This document shows, piece by piece, positions 36,860 through 45,419 of a stretch of DNA of 64,000 nucleotides; the first letter of the stretch is position 1; each line of letters opens with the position of its first letter. Both the position numbers and the translations under genes were made by a program. The notes below the pieces were generated by a model. The model ran no database searches. It was not told where the DNA came from and saw nothing but the letters and a program-made list of their open reading frames with translations. Source of the stretch: Myxococcota bacterium (GTDB lineage Bacteria; Myxococcota; XYA12-FULL-58-9; JALHOP01); assembly GCA_022842935.1 (NCBI GenBank), contig JALHOP010000009.1:243561-307560 (forward strand). The letters are read 5' to 3'.

Positions 36860-39064
36860 TCAGCGCTTCATGACTTTACGCCACTCGAGGCGCGCGATCG
36901 CATCCTCGGCTCGGGCCCGCTCGCCACTGGTTTGCGCAATTTCCGCCTGGTGACGGTAGTCCGCTATGGCGGTGTCTATCTGGCCTAGCTTGGCGTGGCT
37001 CTCCGCGATCAGGCGCAAGCGCTCGGTCTCGATAGGCATGAACGGATGCGGGCCGATGGCGTCGAGGGTCGCGACGGCGAGGTCTGGCGCGTTTTCGCGC
37101 GCTAAGAGCCGGCCGAACAAATACGGCAGGGTCGCGTCGCTGCTATCGCTGCGGACCCAACGCTCGAAAGCAAGGGCGTCGCGGACGGGTGCCACGTCTC
37201 CGTCGAGGTAAACGCGCAAGCGCTCCGCTTGCTCGGCTGGTCGGCCCAGCGCCCAGATGCGGACCCACTGGAGGCGCTGGCTTTCGCTCGCTGCATCGAG
37301 CTCGAGCACGGTTTCGAAGGCTTTGCGCGCGCTCTCGACATCGCCACGCTGCCAGGCGAGCTGGCCTTGCATCTCCACCAAGCGGGCGCGTTGGCCGGGG
37401 GTGAGGTCCTGGCGCGCGAGGAGCTCCGTTGCTTCGGTGGTAAAGCCGACATCGTCGCCGACCTTGCGCAGCGCTTGCGCAACGTCGAAGCGCGCAGACG
37501 TCGCGTCGCCCAGGTGCTTGCAGATATCGCGGTAGAGGGCGACGGCTCTTTCGCCCGAGGCACGCTGCGCCCGCACGCGGAGCTGCGCGATTTCATGAGC
37601 ACACGGCTTGGCGAAGATACTCGGGGTCTTGAACTGGTCCTCGGCCATGCGGCGCTCCCGGTCGCTCAAGGGCAGCGCATCGACGAAGGCCTCCCACTCG
37701 GCAACCAGCTCAGCGAGGGTCTTGCCGTAGGCATTCTCGAAGTCGGCGGCGGGGTAGGCCGCCTTGAGGGGCTCGGGCCCGTGCTTGTCGAGCAAATACC
37801 GCACGAAGGATCCCGCAACGGTGTACGCGCGATTCGGTGCTTGCGACCAGAAGCCGCTCGCCCCGAGAATGGCGCGCATATCGGGCGCACGTCCAATCGC
37901 GCGCAGGGCTCGGGCCCAGGTGTGGAGGTCGTAGGCGCCACGCTCGGGAGTCACCGCTTCGGCGACTCCCTCCACGAGACCCATGTTGACCAGTACGCCG
38001 TAGCGGGCGCTCGCTCCGAGCAGGCCCGAGCCGAATTCCGCGGCGACCGCGTGCGCGAGCTCGTGCGGGAGCACGTCATGTGGCGCGTTAGGCCCGTGGA
38101 TGTGGATCTCGTGCAGCCAGGGCTTTGCGACCTGGGTGCCGCGGCCACCCATGAGACGCGCCTTTTGCTCTGTGTCGCGGTAGACATACGAGTGGATTTG
38201 CCACTCCGGGATCGCTGCGAAGCGGCGTTGCAGGCCTTCGAGCCTGAACTGGTGATCGTCGGCGATGGCTTCGCGTTGAGCCTCGTTGAGGTTGCTCGGC
38301 AAATGGATGACGAGGCCGGGCCGCGTGACCACCAGCGGTAGCTCGCGCTCGATGTCGGCGCGCGAAACGTCGAAGCCGGCACGTGGTCCAATGAACGCGT
38401 CGTAAGTGAAGGCGATGACCATGGCCAGAATGCCGCCGAGCAAGGCGCCGCTCTGCGAACGCTCGAACAATCGCAGCACCCAGATGATGCCTGCGGTTCG
38501 CAGCAGGGTGCCCAGGCGGAAGAAGAGAACCTTTTTGTCGAGCGGAATAGTTTCGTCGTAGAGCGAGCCCGCGAAGTATCCCCACGCGTGGTCGAAGACG
38601 AAGATTGGCGGCTGCCGGTAGACGTGCCAGGCACTCATCACGAGCGGCAACATCACAACGATGACGCCGAAGAGGCGGCGGGCGAGCGTTGAGCTCGAGA
38701 ACACCGTCCTTCCAAGGACCCCGAATGTCGCCATGTAAATGCCCGTGGCGCACGGCAAGAGCAGATAAAAGGCGAGGCCCTCGCCGTAGTCGCAATTGCG
38801 GACGCGCACTGCGTTTAGCGTGAGAATGAGCCAGGGGATGCCGAGCACGAGCAGCGTCGTTGCCCAGGCTCGGGGTAGAGCGCGTCGAGAGCGCCGTGTT
38901 TGGGCGGCTACACCGGAGCCGATGGCGTAGCTCGTGGGCGCGGCCAATGCCGCCACCGCGAGGGCGGCTTCGTAGCCCAAGATGTCAAAGAGCGGAACGA
39001 AACAGCACACCAACGCGAGTAACGCATGGAGGACGAGCGGGATGGTGAGCCAACGTTGTCGCAT
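36860..39064 (-). CDS. Multi-pass membrane protein with zincin motif and TPR region
   Basis: 734 aa. About six hydrophobic segments lie in residues 8-225 (for example 10-50, 68-86, 98-118, 132-148, 186-200, 207-224). After them comes HELAHAV (His334, Glu335, His338), an HExxH site, with Glu365 in VEGVAEA as a plausible third ligand, giving a gluzincin pattern. Downstream (about 500-734) is a set of helix pairs typical of TPR repeats, e.g. GQLAWQRGDVESARKAFETV. It is probably a membrane-anchored protease facing the periplasm, with a protein-interaction tail. I do not know its family. It is divergent from the PilZ gene. Confidence 0.8.
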   Translation of the reverse strand: MRQRWLTIPLVLHALLALVCCFVPLFDILGYEAALAVAALAAPTSYAIGSGVAAQTRRSRRALPRAWATTLLVLGIPWLILTLNAVRVRNCDYGEGLAFYLLLPCATGIYMATFGVLGRTVFSSSTLARRLFGVIVVMLPLVMSAWHVYRQPPIFVFDHAWGYFAGSLYDETIPLDKKVLFFRLGTLLRTAGIIWVLRLFERSQSGALLGGILAMVIAFTYDAFIGPRAGFDVSRADIERELPLVVTRPGLVIHLPSNLNEAQREAIADDHQFRLEGLQRRFAAIPEWQIHSYVYRDTEQKARLMGGRGTQVAKPWLHEIHIHGPNAPHDVLPHELAHAVAAEFGSGLLGASARYGVLVNMGLVEGVAEAVTPERGAYDLHTWARALRAIGRAPDMRAILGASGFWSQAPNRAYTVAGSFVRYLLDKHGPEPLKAAYPAADFENAYGKTLAELVAEWEAFVDALPLSDRERRMAEDQFKTPSIFAKPCAHEIAQLRVRAQRASGERAVALYRDICKHLGDATSARFDVAQALRKVGDDVGFTTEATELLARQDLTPGQRARLVEMQGQLAWQRGDVESARKAFETVLELDAASESQRLQWVRIWALGRPAEQAERLRVYLDGDVAPVRDALAFERWVRSDSSDATLPYLFGRLLARENAPDLAVATLDAIGPHPFMPIETERLRLIAESHAKLGQIDTAIADYRHQAEIAQTSGERARAEDAIARLEWRKVMKR

Positions 39065-39067
39065 AAC

Positions 39068-39096
39068 TTTACGGGCGGCCCTCTGCCGCCTATGCT
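39068..39096 (+). promoter_or_regulatory. Promoter for PilZ gene, predicted leaderless
   Basis: TTTACG at 39068-39073, a 17-base spacer, and TATGCT at 39091-39096. Transcription would begin about 39103, exactly on the GTG start codon, which has no ribosome-binding site. This is the second such arrangement in the window. Confidence 0.5.
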
Positions 39097-39102
39097 CCTA
39101 AC

Positions 39103-39501
39103 GTGGCGGACGGAAGTGACAAGCGCGATTCGCTGCGCGCACCTATCGAGCTCAAGGTCGAGTACAAGAAGATGAACACCTTCTTTGCCGACTACACCAA
39201 AAACATCTCGAAGGGTGGAACCTTCATCAAGACCGATCGTCCTCTACCGGTCGGGACCGAGTTCCTCTTCAAGCTCACCTTGCCCAAACGCGAGGCTCCG
39301 TTCGAGCTCAAGGGCACCGTGATGTGGACGAACAAGCCAACCGAGGTCCAAAACCCCGAGATCGGCGCCATGGGGATGGGGATCCGCTTCATCTTCGAGA
39401 ACGACTCGGATCGCACCGATTTCGAGTCGCAGGTCGAGGCCTTGATGGTCGACTCCCTGGGAACGCACCTCTACAACAAGTTGCTCGAGAAGACGCGATA
39501 A
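39103..39501 (+). CDS. PilZ-domain protein, predicted c-di-GMP receptor
   Basis: 132 aa, start GTG 39103. The c-di-GMP-binding signature is present as RDSLR (RxxxR) near the N-terminus and NISKGG (D/NxSxxG) about 25 residues later. The later core GMGIRFIF and the length match the Myxococcus-type PilZ family (TIGR02266). Such proteins regulate motility and exopolysaccharide in myxobacteria. A perfect-stem hairpin lies directly after its stop. Confidence 0.9.
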   Translation: MADGSDKRDSLRAPIELKVEYKKMNTFFADYTKNISKGGTFIKTDRPLPVGTEFLFKLTLPKREAPFELKGTVMWTNKPTEVQNPEIGAMGMGIRFIFENDSDRTDFESQVEALMVDSLGTHLYNKLLEKTR

Positions 39502-39527
39502 GAGGCCTGGCGGCCGGGCCTCCTTTA
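39502..39527. terminator. Probable intrinsic terminator between converging genes
   Basis: GAGGCC (39502-39507), a 9-base loop, GGCCTC (39517-39522), then CTTTA. It fills the 23-base gap between the PilZ stop and the DUF192 stop. The short U-run favours the plus strand. Confidence 0.5.
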
Positions 39528-40037
39528 ATGCGTTGGGAGGCTCGTGCTCATGCCGCGCAGGCTGACGCGAACGCCAGCCGTAATCCCGTTCGCCGCCGCG
39601 AAGCCGCCATTGACCTCAACGACGTACGCCGCAGGTGCGTCGACGGTGCGGGGTGTCGTCGTCATGGGCTCCGCGTTCGCGACGACACCGACGACGTCGA
39701 GTCCGCTGTTCACGAAGATCATGTCCAGAGGGATGAGGGTGTTCTTCATCCAGAAGCTCTGCACCTCGTCGCCGGGGAACACGAAGATCATGCCCTGGTC
39801 GTTGCCGAGGGACCGCCGGTTCATGAGGCCCTGCGAGCGCTCGGCGGGTGAGTCGGCGATCTCGACGGTGACCACGAGGTCCCCGCTCGCGACATGGAAG
39901 ACGACCTGTGCAGGCTCTGCGTCGCCGTCCGTCGGGGCTGCATGCGGTTTACCGTTTCCGTCGTCGGACCCAGATGGACCGCTGCAGGCCAGCACGATCG
40001 TCAAGGCGAGGCCGCCGAAGCGTACACGCGAGCTCAC
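39525..40037 (-). CDS. DUF192 lipoprotein
   Basis: 170 aa from GTG 40037. A lipoprotein signal ends in IVLAC. After a short Ser/Asp-rich linker the DUF192 domain (about 45-160) is complete, with SPAERSQGLMNRRSLGNDQG, the core SFWMKNTLIPLDMIFVNS and the C-terminal VNGGFAAANGITAGVRV. The family function is not known. It is the third gene of an operon after two Cys-rich lipoproteins, starting two bases after the previous stop. Confidence 0.88.
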   Translation of the reverse strand: MSSRVRFGGLALTIVLACSGPSGSDDGNGKPHAAPTDGDAEPAQVVFHVASGDLVVTVEIADSPAERSQGLMNRRSLGNDQGMIFVFPGDEVQSFWMKNTLIPLDMIFVNSGLDVVGVVANAEPMTTTPRTVDAPAAYVVEVNGGFAAANGITAGVRVSLRGMSTSLPTH

Positions 40038-40039
40038 GA

Positions 40040-40735
40040 CTATTTCGCGACCGTTTGGTCGGTTCCAACACAGGTGCCTCTGAGCACCGCGGCGCCGACG
40101 GGGAAAGCGTCACCCTGGGCGGGCTGGCACGCCAGCGCCTCGGCCTCGCAGAAGTTCGTGTTCGAGGCCTCTGTCTCGCCGTTGCACAAGCAGAACGGCA
40201 CCTCTTCGCGCGGCTTACAGGTCAAGTAGTGGCTCTCGCACGACGTGCTCGCGAGCAAGCAGGCGTCGAGGCAGACGAGCACGACACACGCGACGTTGCC
40301 GACGTCACCGCAGTCGAAGTTATTGAGGCAGCCGGTCTGCCGGGTGCAGTAGCGCTTGTCCTTGAGCGGACCTGCGTCTTGGACCTGGTTGCAGGTGAAT
40401 CCCGCTGGGCAGTCGTCGGCACGGCAGAGGCCATCGATGCAGTGCTCGTCGCCGTCGCTACAATCGTTATCGGCCGTGCAGCTTATGTTCGAGGAGCCGC
40501 TGTCGTAGCGGCACTCCTCCGTGCAATACGGCGCGAGCCCTCCCTCGGTGAGACACTGGAACGAGCCACAGACGCCGTCGCGCTCGATGCGCACGACCTC
40601 GTCGACCGCGGTCTCGCCCTCGACGATCTCTCCCTGGAGGATCGGTGCATCGGTCCCGCAAGCGCCGCCCAGCGGCTCCTCAGTGTTGCAGGCGGCCAAC
40701 GCCACCGCGACGACGATCAGTCCTTGAAGTCGCAC
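40040..40735 (-). CDS. Cys-rich lipoprotein
   Basis: About 231 aa. The frame is open to 40780, but GTG 40735 has AGGA nine bases upstream and starts a clean lipoprotein signal, VRLQGLIVVAVALAAC (Cys16). The mature part has over 20 cysteines in spaced pairs (CTEECRYD, CTADNDCSDG, CLNNFDCGD), likely disulfide-bonded after export. Such modules are frequent in myxobacterial surface proteins and resemble the Cys-rich part of the subtilase at 30-32 kb. Its 5' end overlaps the 3' end of the preceding lipoprotein gene by 19 bases. Confidence 0.8.
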   Translation of the reverse strand: MRLQGLIVVAVALAACNTEEPLGGACGTDAPILQGEIVEGETAVDEVVRIERDGVCGSFQCLTEGGLAPYCTEECRYDSGSSNISCTADNDCSDGDEHCIDGLCRADDCPAGFTCNQVQDAGPLKDKRYCTRQTGCLNNFDCGDVGNVACVVLVCLDACLLASTSCESHYLTCKPREEVPFCLCNGETEASNTNFCEAEALACQPAQGDAFPVGAAVLRGTCVGTDQTVAK

Positions 40736-41169
40736 AGCTTGAAATCCTCTCCGGGGAACACGTTCGCGACGCTTCGACACGCTAGCTTATCCTCGTCGCC
40801 GCAATCACTATCCTTGCTGCATTGTTTCCACGTGCAGAGGCTGCGCGCAAAGGTACCAGCTGACACCGAGCGGCACGAGAAACCGTCGGGACAAGATGCG
40901 TCGCTGCGGCACTCCTTGGTGCAGTAGCCATCGCGGCCTTGGCTTGCCACGCAAATGAGCTCGTCGCAGGGGTAGGCGACGCTCGTTCCGTAGGTCTCGA
41001 GGACGGTCGCGGTCCCGTCATCGTTTACCGTCACGAGGTTGTCGCGCTGCTCATCGGTCAGCAGCGTGGGACACGATTGGCCGATATCGTCGTCGTTGCA
41101 GGCGATTGCCGACATCGCGACCGCGAGGGTCGCGAGCAAGACGCATGGCCGCTGTAGGGGTCGTGACAC
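40717..41169 (-). CDS. Cys-rich lipoprotein (first gene of operon)
   Basis: About 150 aa from GTG 41169, which starts a standard lipoprotein signal ending MSAIAC (Cys24). A GTG at 41271 in the same frame would give a 58-residue leader; neither start has a ribosome-binding site, so the choice rests on signal length. The Cys pattern (CPDGFSC, CSKDSDCGD) is shared with the next gene, suggesting that the two are paralogous or form one complex. Confidence 0.7.
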   Translation of the reverse strand: MSRPLQRPCVLLATLAVAMSAIACNDDDIGQSCPTLLTDEQRDNLVTVNDDGTATVLETYGTSVAYPCDELICVASQGRDGYCTKECRSDASCPDGFSCRSVSAGTFARSLCTWKQCSKDSDCGDEDKLACRSVANVFPGEDFKLCDFKD

Positions 41170-41330
41170 GCCACGAGGGGAGTAACATGGCGTCCAACGC
41201 AGCGGCAACAAAACCTCCGGATCGCGGCCCCCCGGCCCAAGTGGCGTGAAACGCTCTAGTTTGTTTGACACACACTCGTGCCGCCGATAGCCTTCGCGAG
41301 CACCCGACTCATCTTTTTGCGGAGCCGCGA

Positions 41331-42251
41331 TTGAGCTCGTCCCTCTTTAAGGTCACTCTTACGCTTGCGGCGTTGCTTGTAGGCCGTGCCGCGTACGCGC
41401 AGAGCTCCGACGAAGATCTCCTCGGCGGCTTCGATAAGCCGGCTGCGACGCCGGCCGCGCCGACCCCCAAGAAAGCAACTCCCCCAGCAAGCAAGCCCGC
41501 AGAGGCGCCGGCCAAGCCCGCACCCGCGTCGACTCCCACACCGGCTTCGCCTCCGGCCCCCGCAACGCCGGCGTCCGCTCCTGCGGAGGCCACGCCGCCG
41601 CCAGCCCCCGCCGCGGTCGAGCCCAGCCCCGCTGCCAAGGTCGAAGAGAACCCGGCCGCTCTCGATCGCATCAAGGCCGTGCCCAAGAAGCCGCTCCTCA
41701 AGGTGCATCGCTTCGAGCTGACGCCAATGGCGAGCTTGTCTCTGAACGACGCCTACTACCAACACTACGCGGTCGGCGGCACGGCCATCTACTATCCTCA
41801 CGACGCCTTCGGTATCGGCCTGGGCATCGACTATCTCTACCAGCACACCAAGCGAAACGCGGTCGACGAGGTGCGTGCCAGCCTAACGTCCGTTCCGGCG
41901 GTCTTCGAGGCGCCGAAGATGTTTGCGCATCTCGATGTTTACTGGGTGCCGCTTTACGGCAAGTTCAGCCTATTCAACACCGCGATCATTCCGTTCGATG
42001 TTTACGCAACAGCGGGTGGCGGTGCCGCGACCGCGTTCAGTAACGGTCGCTGGATGCCGGCTGCGAATGCCGGTATCGGCACGCGCCTCGGTATTGCCGA
42101 CTGGCTGGCTCTTCGCGTCGAGGTTCGCAATCACTTCTTCCTCGATACGCAGCAGGTCGACACCATCGAGCGCTCCGACGTCCAGAACTACGTCATGGCG
42201 CAGATTGGCTTGTCGTTCTTCATTCCGCCGACCTTCGAGTACAGCTTCTGA
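41331..42251 (+). CDS. gltB: GltB-like outer membrane beta-barrel protein with Pro/Ala-rich N-terminal linker
   Basis: About 306 aa from TTG 41331, which has GGAG at 41321-41324 and starts a normal signal peptide (LSSSLFKVTLTLAALLVG, cut after AYA). The frame reaches back to 41265, but that would overlap the divergent lipoprotein's control region. A Pro/Ala/Lys-rich linker (about 35-105) precedes an eight-stranded barrel with VPLYGKFSLFN and FDVYATAGGGAA, a signature shared with the next gene. The Glt name rests on gene order: two barrels followed by a periplasmic TPR protein, as gltB-gltA-gltC in Myxococcus xanthus. It is unrelated to E. coli glutamate synthase glt genes. Confidence 0.75.
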   Translation: MSSSLFKVTLTLAALLVGRAAYAQSSDEDLLGGFDKPAATPAAPTPKKATPPASKPAEAPAKPAPASTPTPASPPAPATPASAPAEATPPPAPAAVEPSPAAKVEENPAALDRIKAVPKKPLLKVHRFELTPMASLSLNDAYYQHYAVGGTAIYYPHDAFGIGLGIDYLYQHTKRNAVDEVRASLTSVPAVFEAPKMFAHLDVYWVPLYGKFSLFNTAIIPFDVYATAGGGAATAFSNGRWMPAANAGIGTRLGIADWLALRVEVRNHFFLDTQQVDTIERSDVQNYVMAQIGLSFFIPPTFEYSF

Positions 42252-42265
42252 GAGGCCATCGAACC

Positions 42266-43024
42266 ATGCGCAAGCACACCTTGTTGGTCCCACCACGTGA
42301 GGTGGGACGGCTCATCTGGCTCGCGGCGTTCACCTGCCTCATGGTCGTGGCGAGCCGCGATGCGCACGCTCAGGCGGACGACGAGAACCTCTCGGCCGAC
42401 GCGGAGGCCGAGCAGAAGGCCGGCAAGAGCGAGCACCACGGACGTACCCTCGCCGAGCGCATTCCGAGCGTCACGCGTCGTGTCTTCTCCAAGAAAGGGC
42501 GCGTCGAGCTCACGCCGGCGATTGGCCTGTCGCTCGATAATCCCTTTCAGGACAACTACATCTTCGGCGGCGGCGTCGCCTATCACATCAACGAGTCGTT
42601 CGCGGTGGGCGTCCAAGGCGAGTACTACGCGTCGAGCAGCGCTGCGCCCGATGTAAGCGGCGGTGGGGGCGGGGCCGACCTCGACTTCAACGGCCCGGTC
42701 TATGCGGGTCGCCTCGAGCTCATCTGGTCGCCAATCTATGGCAAGTTGAACCTCTTTGCGGAAGAGGTCTTCCATTTCGATACCTTCATCAGCGCCGGCG
42801 CCGGCTACATCGGCCTCGACCAAGATGGAGGCTCGGTTGCGGGGACCATCGCCATCGGGCAACACTATTTTCTGAACGATTGGTTGGCGCTGCGCTGGGA
42901 CCTACGCGACCAGATCTTCTCGATGGACGTCAATCCAGCGGGTGGGCCTGGTAAACACGTGCAGAACTTGCTGACGTTCAATCTCGGGCTTGCGTTCTAT
43001 GCGGGCGACGCGAGCCCCGAATAA
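42266..43024 (+). CDS. gltA: GltA-like outer membrane beta-barrel protein
   Basis: 252 aa with a signal peptide ending RDAHAQA. GAGAGG lies about nine bases before ATG 42266. A charged stretch (about 40-75) precedes barrel strands. SPIYGKLNLFAEEVFHFD and ISAGAGYIGLD match the previous gene's signature, so the two are paralogues. The last strand ends NLGLAFYAG. In M. xanthus the corresponding pair forms part of the outer membrane side of the gliding (Glt) complex; by sequence alone this assignment is moderate. It starts 14 bases after gltB. Confidence 0.75.
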   Translation: MRKHTLLVPPREVGRLIWLAAFTCLMVVASRDAHAQADDENLSADAEAEQKAGKSEHHGRTLAERIPSVTRRVFSKKGRVELTPAIGLSLDNPFQDNYIFGGGVAYHINESFAVGVQGEYYASSSAAPDVSGGGGGADLDFNGPVYAGRLELIWSPIYGKLNLFAEEVFHFDTFISAGAGYIGLDQDGGSVAGTIAIGQHYFLNDWLALRWDLRDQIFSMDVNPAGGPGKHVQNLLTFNLGLAFYAGDASPE

Positions 43025-43075
43025 ATTCGCTTGGTCGTCTTTGATCGGTAGACCGTGCCGTTTGGAGCTGCTCAC

Positions 43076-45403
43076 GTGTCGCAACGAAAATACATTCTGA
43101 TGGGGGCCGCGGTCGCTCTGACCGCTGGCTTCATGGCGCACGAAGCGCGCGCTGAGCGCACGGGTTCGACGGCGACGTTGTCCGCCGAAGCCGACAACTC
43201 GATGCTCCTGGCGCAGGCCAAGACGAAGAAGAGCAAGGGCACCAAGAGCGGCAGCGGCAAGAGCAAGAAAGCCAAAGGCGCCACAGGGCAGACCACACCT
43301 GCTCCAGCGCCGGCGGTGAAACCCGCCACTCCCGTGACCAGCACGGCGAAAACGCCACCTGCTCCGCCGCCCGCGCCAGCCGCACCGTCGCAGGTGCTCG
43401 ACCTCTCGGATGCCAAGAACGACGACGCCGCCCGACAAGAGGTGCTCTCCGGAAGCTCTGCCAAGCCTGCGGCCGGTGGTTTCGATTTCGGCGGCGGTGC
43501 GACGGATGGCAAGGCGGCTGGCGGCAAGGCGGGCAGCGACTTCGACTTCGGCGAGGTCGAGCTCGACATGGGCAAGCTTCAGACCGCGTCCATCGAGAAC
43601 CAGCGCTTCGAGAAGGCGCTCGCCATGATGAGCGACGAGAAGTACGAAGCTGCGGCGCTCGAGTTTCGCTATTTCCTCGATGACCCCAAGTTCGCCGAAA
43701 TTCACCCCGAGGCGCAGTACCAGCTCGCGAAAGCGCTCTACAAGCTGGGCTTCCTCGAGAGCTCTCTCGAGCGCTTCAAGCAGATCCTCGACGCCGGCTC
43801 GCAGCACCGCCGCTACAAGAAGTCCGTCGAGTGGCTGTTCTTCATCAGCCGCAAGATGGCGGATGAGACGCCCGTTTTGGCGGAGCTTGCCAAGTTCCGC
43901 AACGTGAACTTCCCCAAGGCGTACCGTAACGAGTACCGCTATCTGCTCTCCAAGTATCTGTTCATCCAGGCGAACCGCTTCGAAGTCGCGCGCGTGCAGG
44001 AAGAAGAGCTGCAGCGCAACAAGAAGCGCGTGCAGGGCTTCGACTTCGGCGCGGCACAGAACGCGGTCGAGTCGGGCTCGGCGAGCTTCGATTTCTCGTC
44101 GCTCGGCGGCGGCGACCTCGACTTCGGCGGCGGTGACGCCAAAGGCACCAAAGGCGTCAAGGCGACCCCCAAAGACAGCGGTGGCGGCTTCGACTTCGGC
44201 GCGGCTTCGGGTGATGCCATGGACTTCGGTGCCGCTCCCACTCAGCAGGATACCGCCACTGCGGATGGTCCTGTCCGTGAAGGCGGACCAGCGAACGCCA
44301 AGGAAGCCATTCGCCAAGGTCTAGAGTTCGTCAGCGAGGTCGAGCCCGACAGCAAGTTCTACGCGAACGCCAAGTATCTCGAGGGCCTCTTGCAGTACCT
44401 CGCTGGGGCCGACCAGGCTGCCGTGAACGCATGGCAAGAGGTCGTCCGCGTCTTGAACCCGCGTGGCGGCGCGCGACTCGACCCCAAGCTACGCGAGATG
44501 GCGTTCTTGTCGCTTGCGCGTGTTCACTATGGCTACAAGCAGTTCGACCGGGCGGCCTATTACTACGACCAGATCGACCGCGATAGCGAGAACTGGCTCA
44601 CGGCGCTGTTCGAAGCCAGCTGGTCCTACTATCAGCGCGGCGATTTCGAGAAGGCGCTCGGCAATCTCTTGACCCTGCACTCGCCGTTCTTCGAGCGCGA
44701 GTACTTCCCCGAGTCGCAGCTCGTCAAAGCGATCATTTACTTCGAAGCCTGCCGCTACGGCGAGGCGCGGCAGATTACCGACGAATTTCTCGACCGATAC
44801 ACGACGGTCATGAACGAAATCGAGAAGCTCGCGGCAAGTGGCGAATCCGGGGAGAAGATCTACGACCGTATCGCGCAGCTCCAGGCAGGTGGCGGCGAAG
44901 ACGATGTCACGGCGCGCCTGGTTTCGTTGGCGTTGAGCGACCCGGAAATCCGCACCTCGCGTGCGGTCCTTACGCAGGTAAACGATCAACAGACGCAACT
45001 GTCGAAGATGTCGGAGCAGTTCCGCGCCAGTAAGCTCGGCGAAGAGACCAAAGAAAGCATTGCCAAGGCGCAACTCGCACATGCCAAGGAAGCGGGTGAG
45101 GTGACGCGCAAGAAGTTCGAGCGCGAGCTGTACGCATTGAAGGGACTCTTGGCCCAAGCGTTACGTGTCAAGCTCGAGGTGGCCCGGTCCGAGCGCGAGA
45201 CCATCGAGCGCAAGATTCGCGGCGAGCAAGGCGGGGACAAAATCGTCCCAGCAGTGCCGCGCACCGTGGTGGACGACGAGCACCACTACTGGCCCTACGA
45301 AGGCGAATACTGGCGCGACGAGCTTGGCACCTACGAGCTCGATTTCAGCATGTGCCGTGCTGACGCAGTGCCATCGGCAGCAGGTGGCGGAACCGGGCAG
45401 TAG
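43076..45403 (+). CDS. gltC: GltC-like periplasmic TPR protein with FDFG motifs
   Basis: 775 aa from GTG 43076, with GGAG at 43064-43067 eight bases upstream; GTG 43055 is a longer alternative. A signal peptide is followed by a Lys/Gly and Pro/Ala linker. TPR-type helices occupy about 170-315 (NQRFEKALAMMSDEKYEAAA) and 395-590, and the last region is coiled (QLSKMSEQFRASKLGEETKE). Two linkers hold short repeats FDFG, LDFG or MDFG at about 136, 156, 322, 338, 348, 372 and 382, possibly binding sites for a partner. The order barrel-barrel-TPR matches M. xanthus gltB-gltA-gltC. Absence of the motor genes means that a gliding role is not shown. Confidence 0.75.
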   Translation: MSQRKYILMGAAVALTAGFMAHEARAERTGSTATLSAEADNSMLLAQAKTKKSKGTKSGSGKSKKAKGATGQTTPAPAPAVKPATPVTSTAKTPPAPPPAPAAPSQVLDLSDAKNDDAARQEVLSGSSAKPAAGGFDFGGGATDGKAAGGKAGSDFDFGEVELDMGKLQTASIENQRFEKALAMMSDEKYEAAALEFRYFLDDPKFAEIHPEAQYQLAKALYKLGFLESSLERFKQILDAGSQHRRYKKSVEWLFFISRKMADETPVLAELAKFRNVNFPKAYRNEYRYLLSKYLFIQANRFEVARVQEEELQRNKKRVQGFDFGAAQNAVESGSASFDFSSLGGGDLDFGGGDAKGTKGVKATPKDSGGGFDFGAASGDAMDFGAAPTQQDTATADGPVREGGPANAKEAIRQGLEFVSEVEPDSKFYANAKYLEGLLQYLAGADQAAVNAWQEVVRVLNPRGGARLDPKLREMAFLSLARVHYGYKQFDRAAYYYDQIDRDSENWLTALFEASWSYYQRGDFEKALGNLLTLHSPFFEREYFPESQLVKAIIYFEACRYGEARQITDEFLDRYTTVMNEIEKLAASGESGEKIYDRIAQLQAGGGEDDVTARLVSLALSDPEIRTSRAVLTQVNDQQTQLSKMSEQFRASKLGEETKESIAKAQLAHAKEAGEVTRKKFERELYALKGLLAQALRVKLEVARSERETIERKIRGEQGGDKIVPAVPRTVVDDEHHYWPYEGEYWRDELGTYELDFSMCRADAVPSAAGGGTGQ

Positions 45404-45419
45404 CGGCCCGCGCTGCATC

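Noticed and set aside
42902..44317. 471-residue minus-strand open frame
   Set aside because: Antisense to the gltA/gltC-like genes, which have signal peptides and clear domain features; Leu/Arg/Glu-rich shadow.
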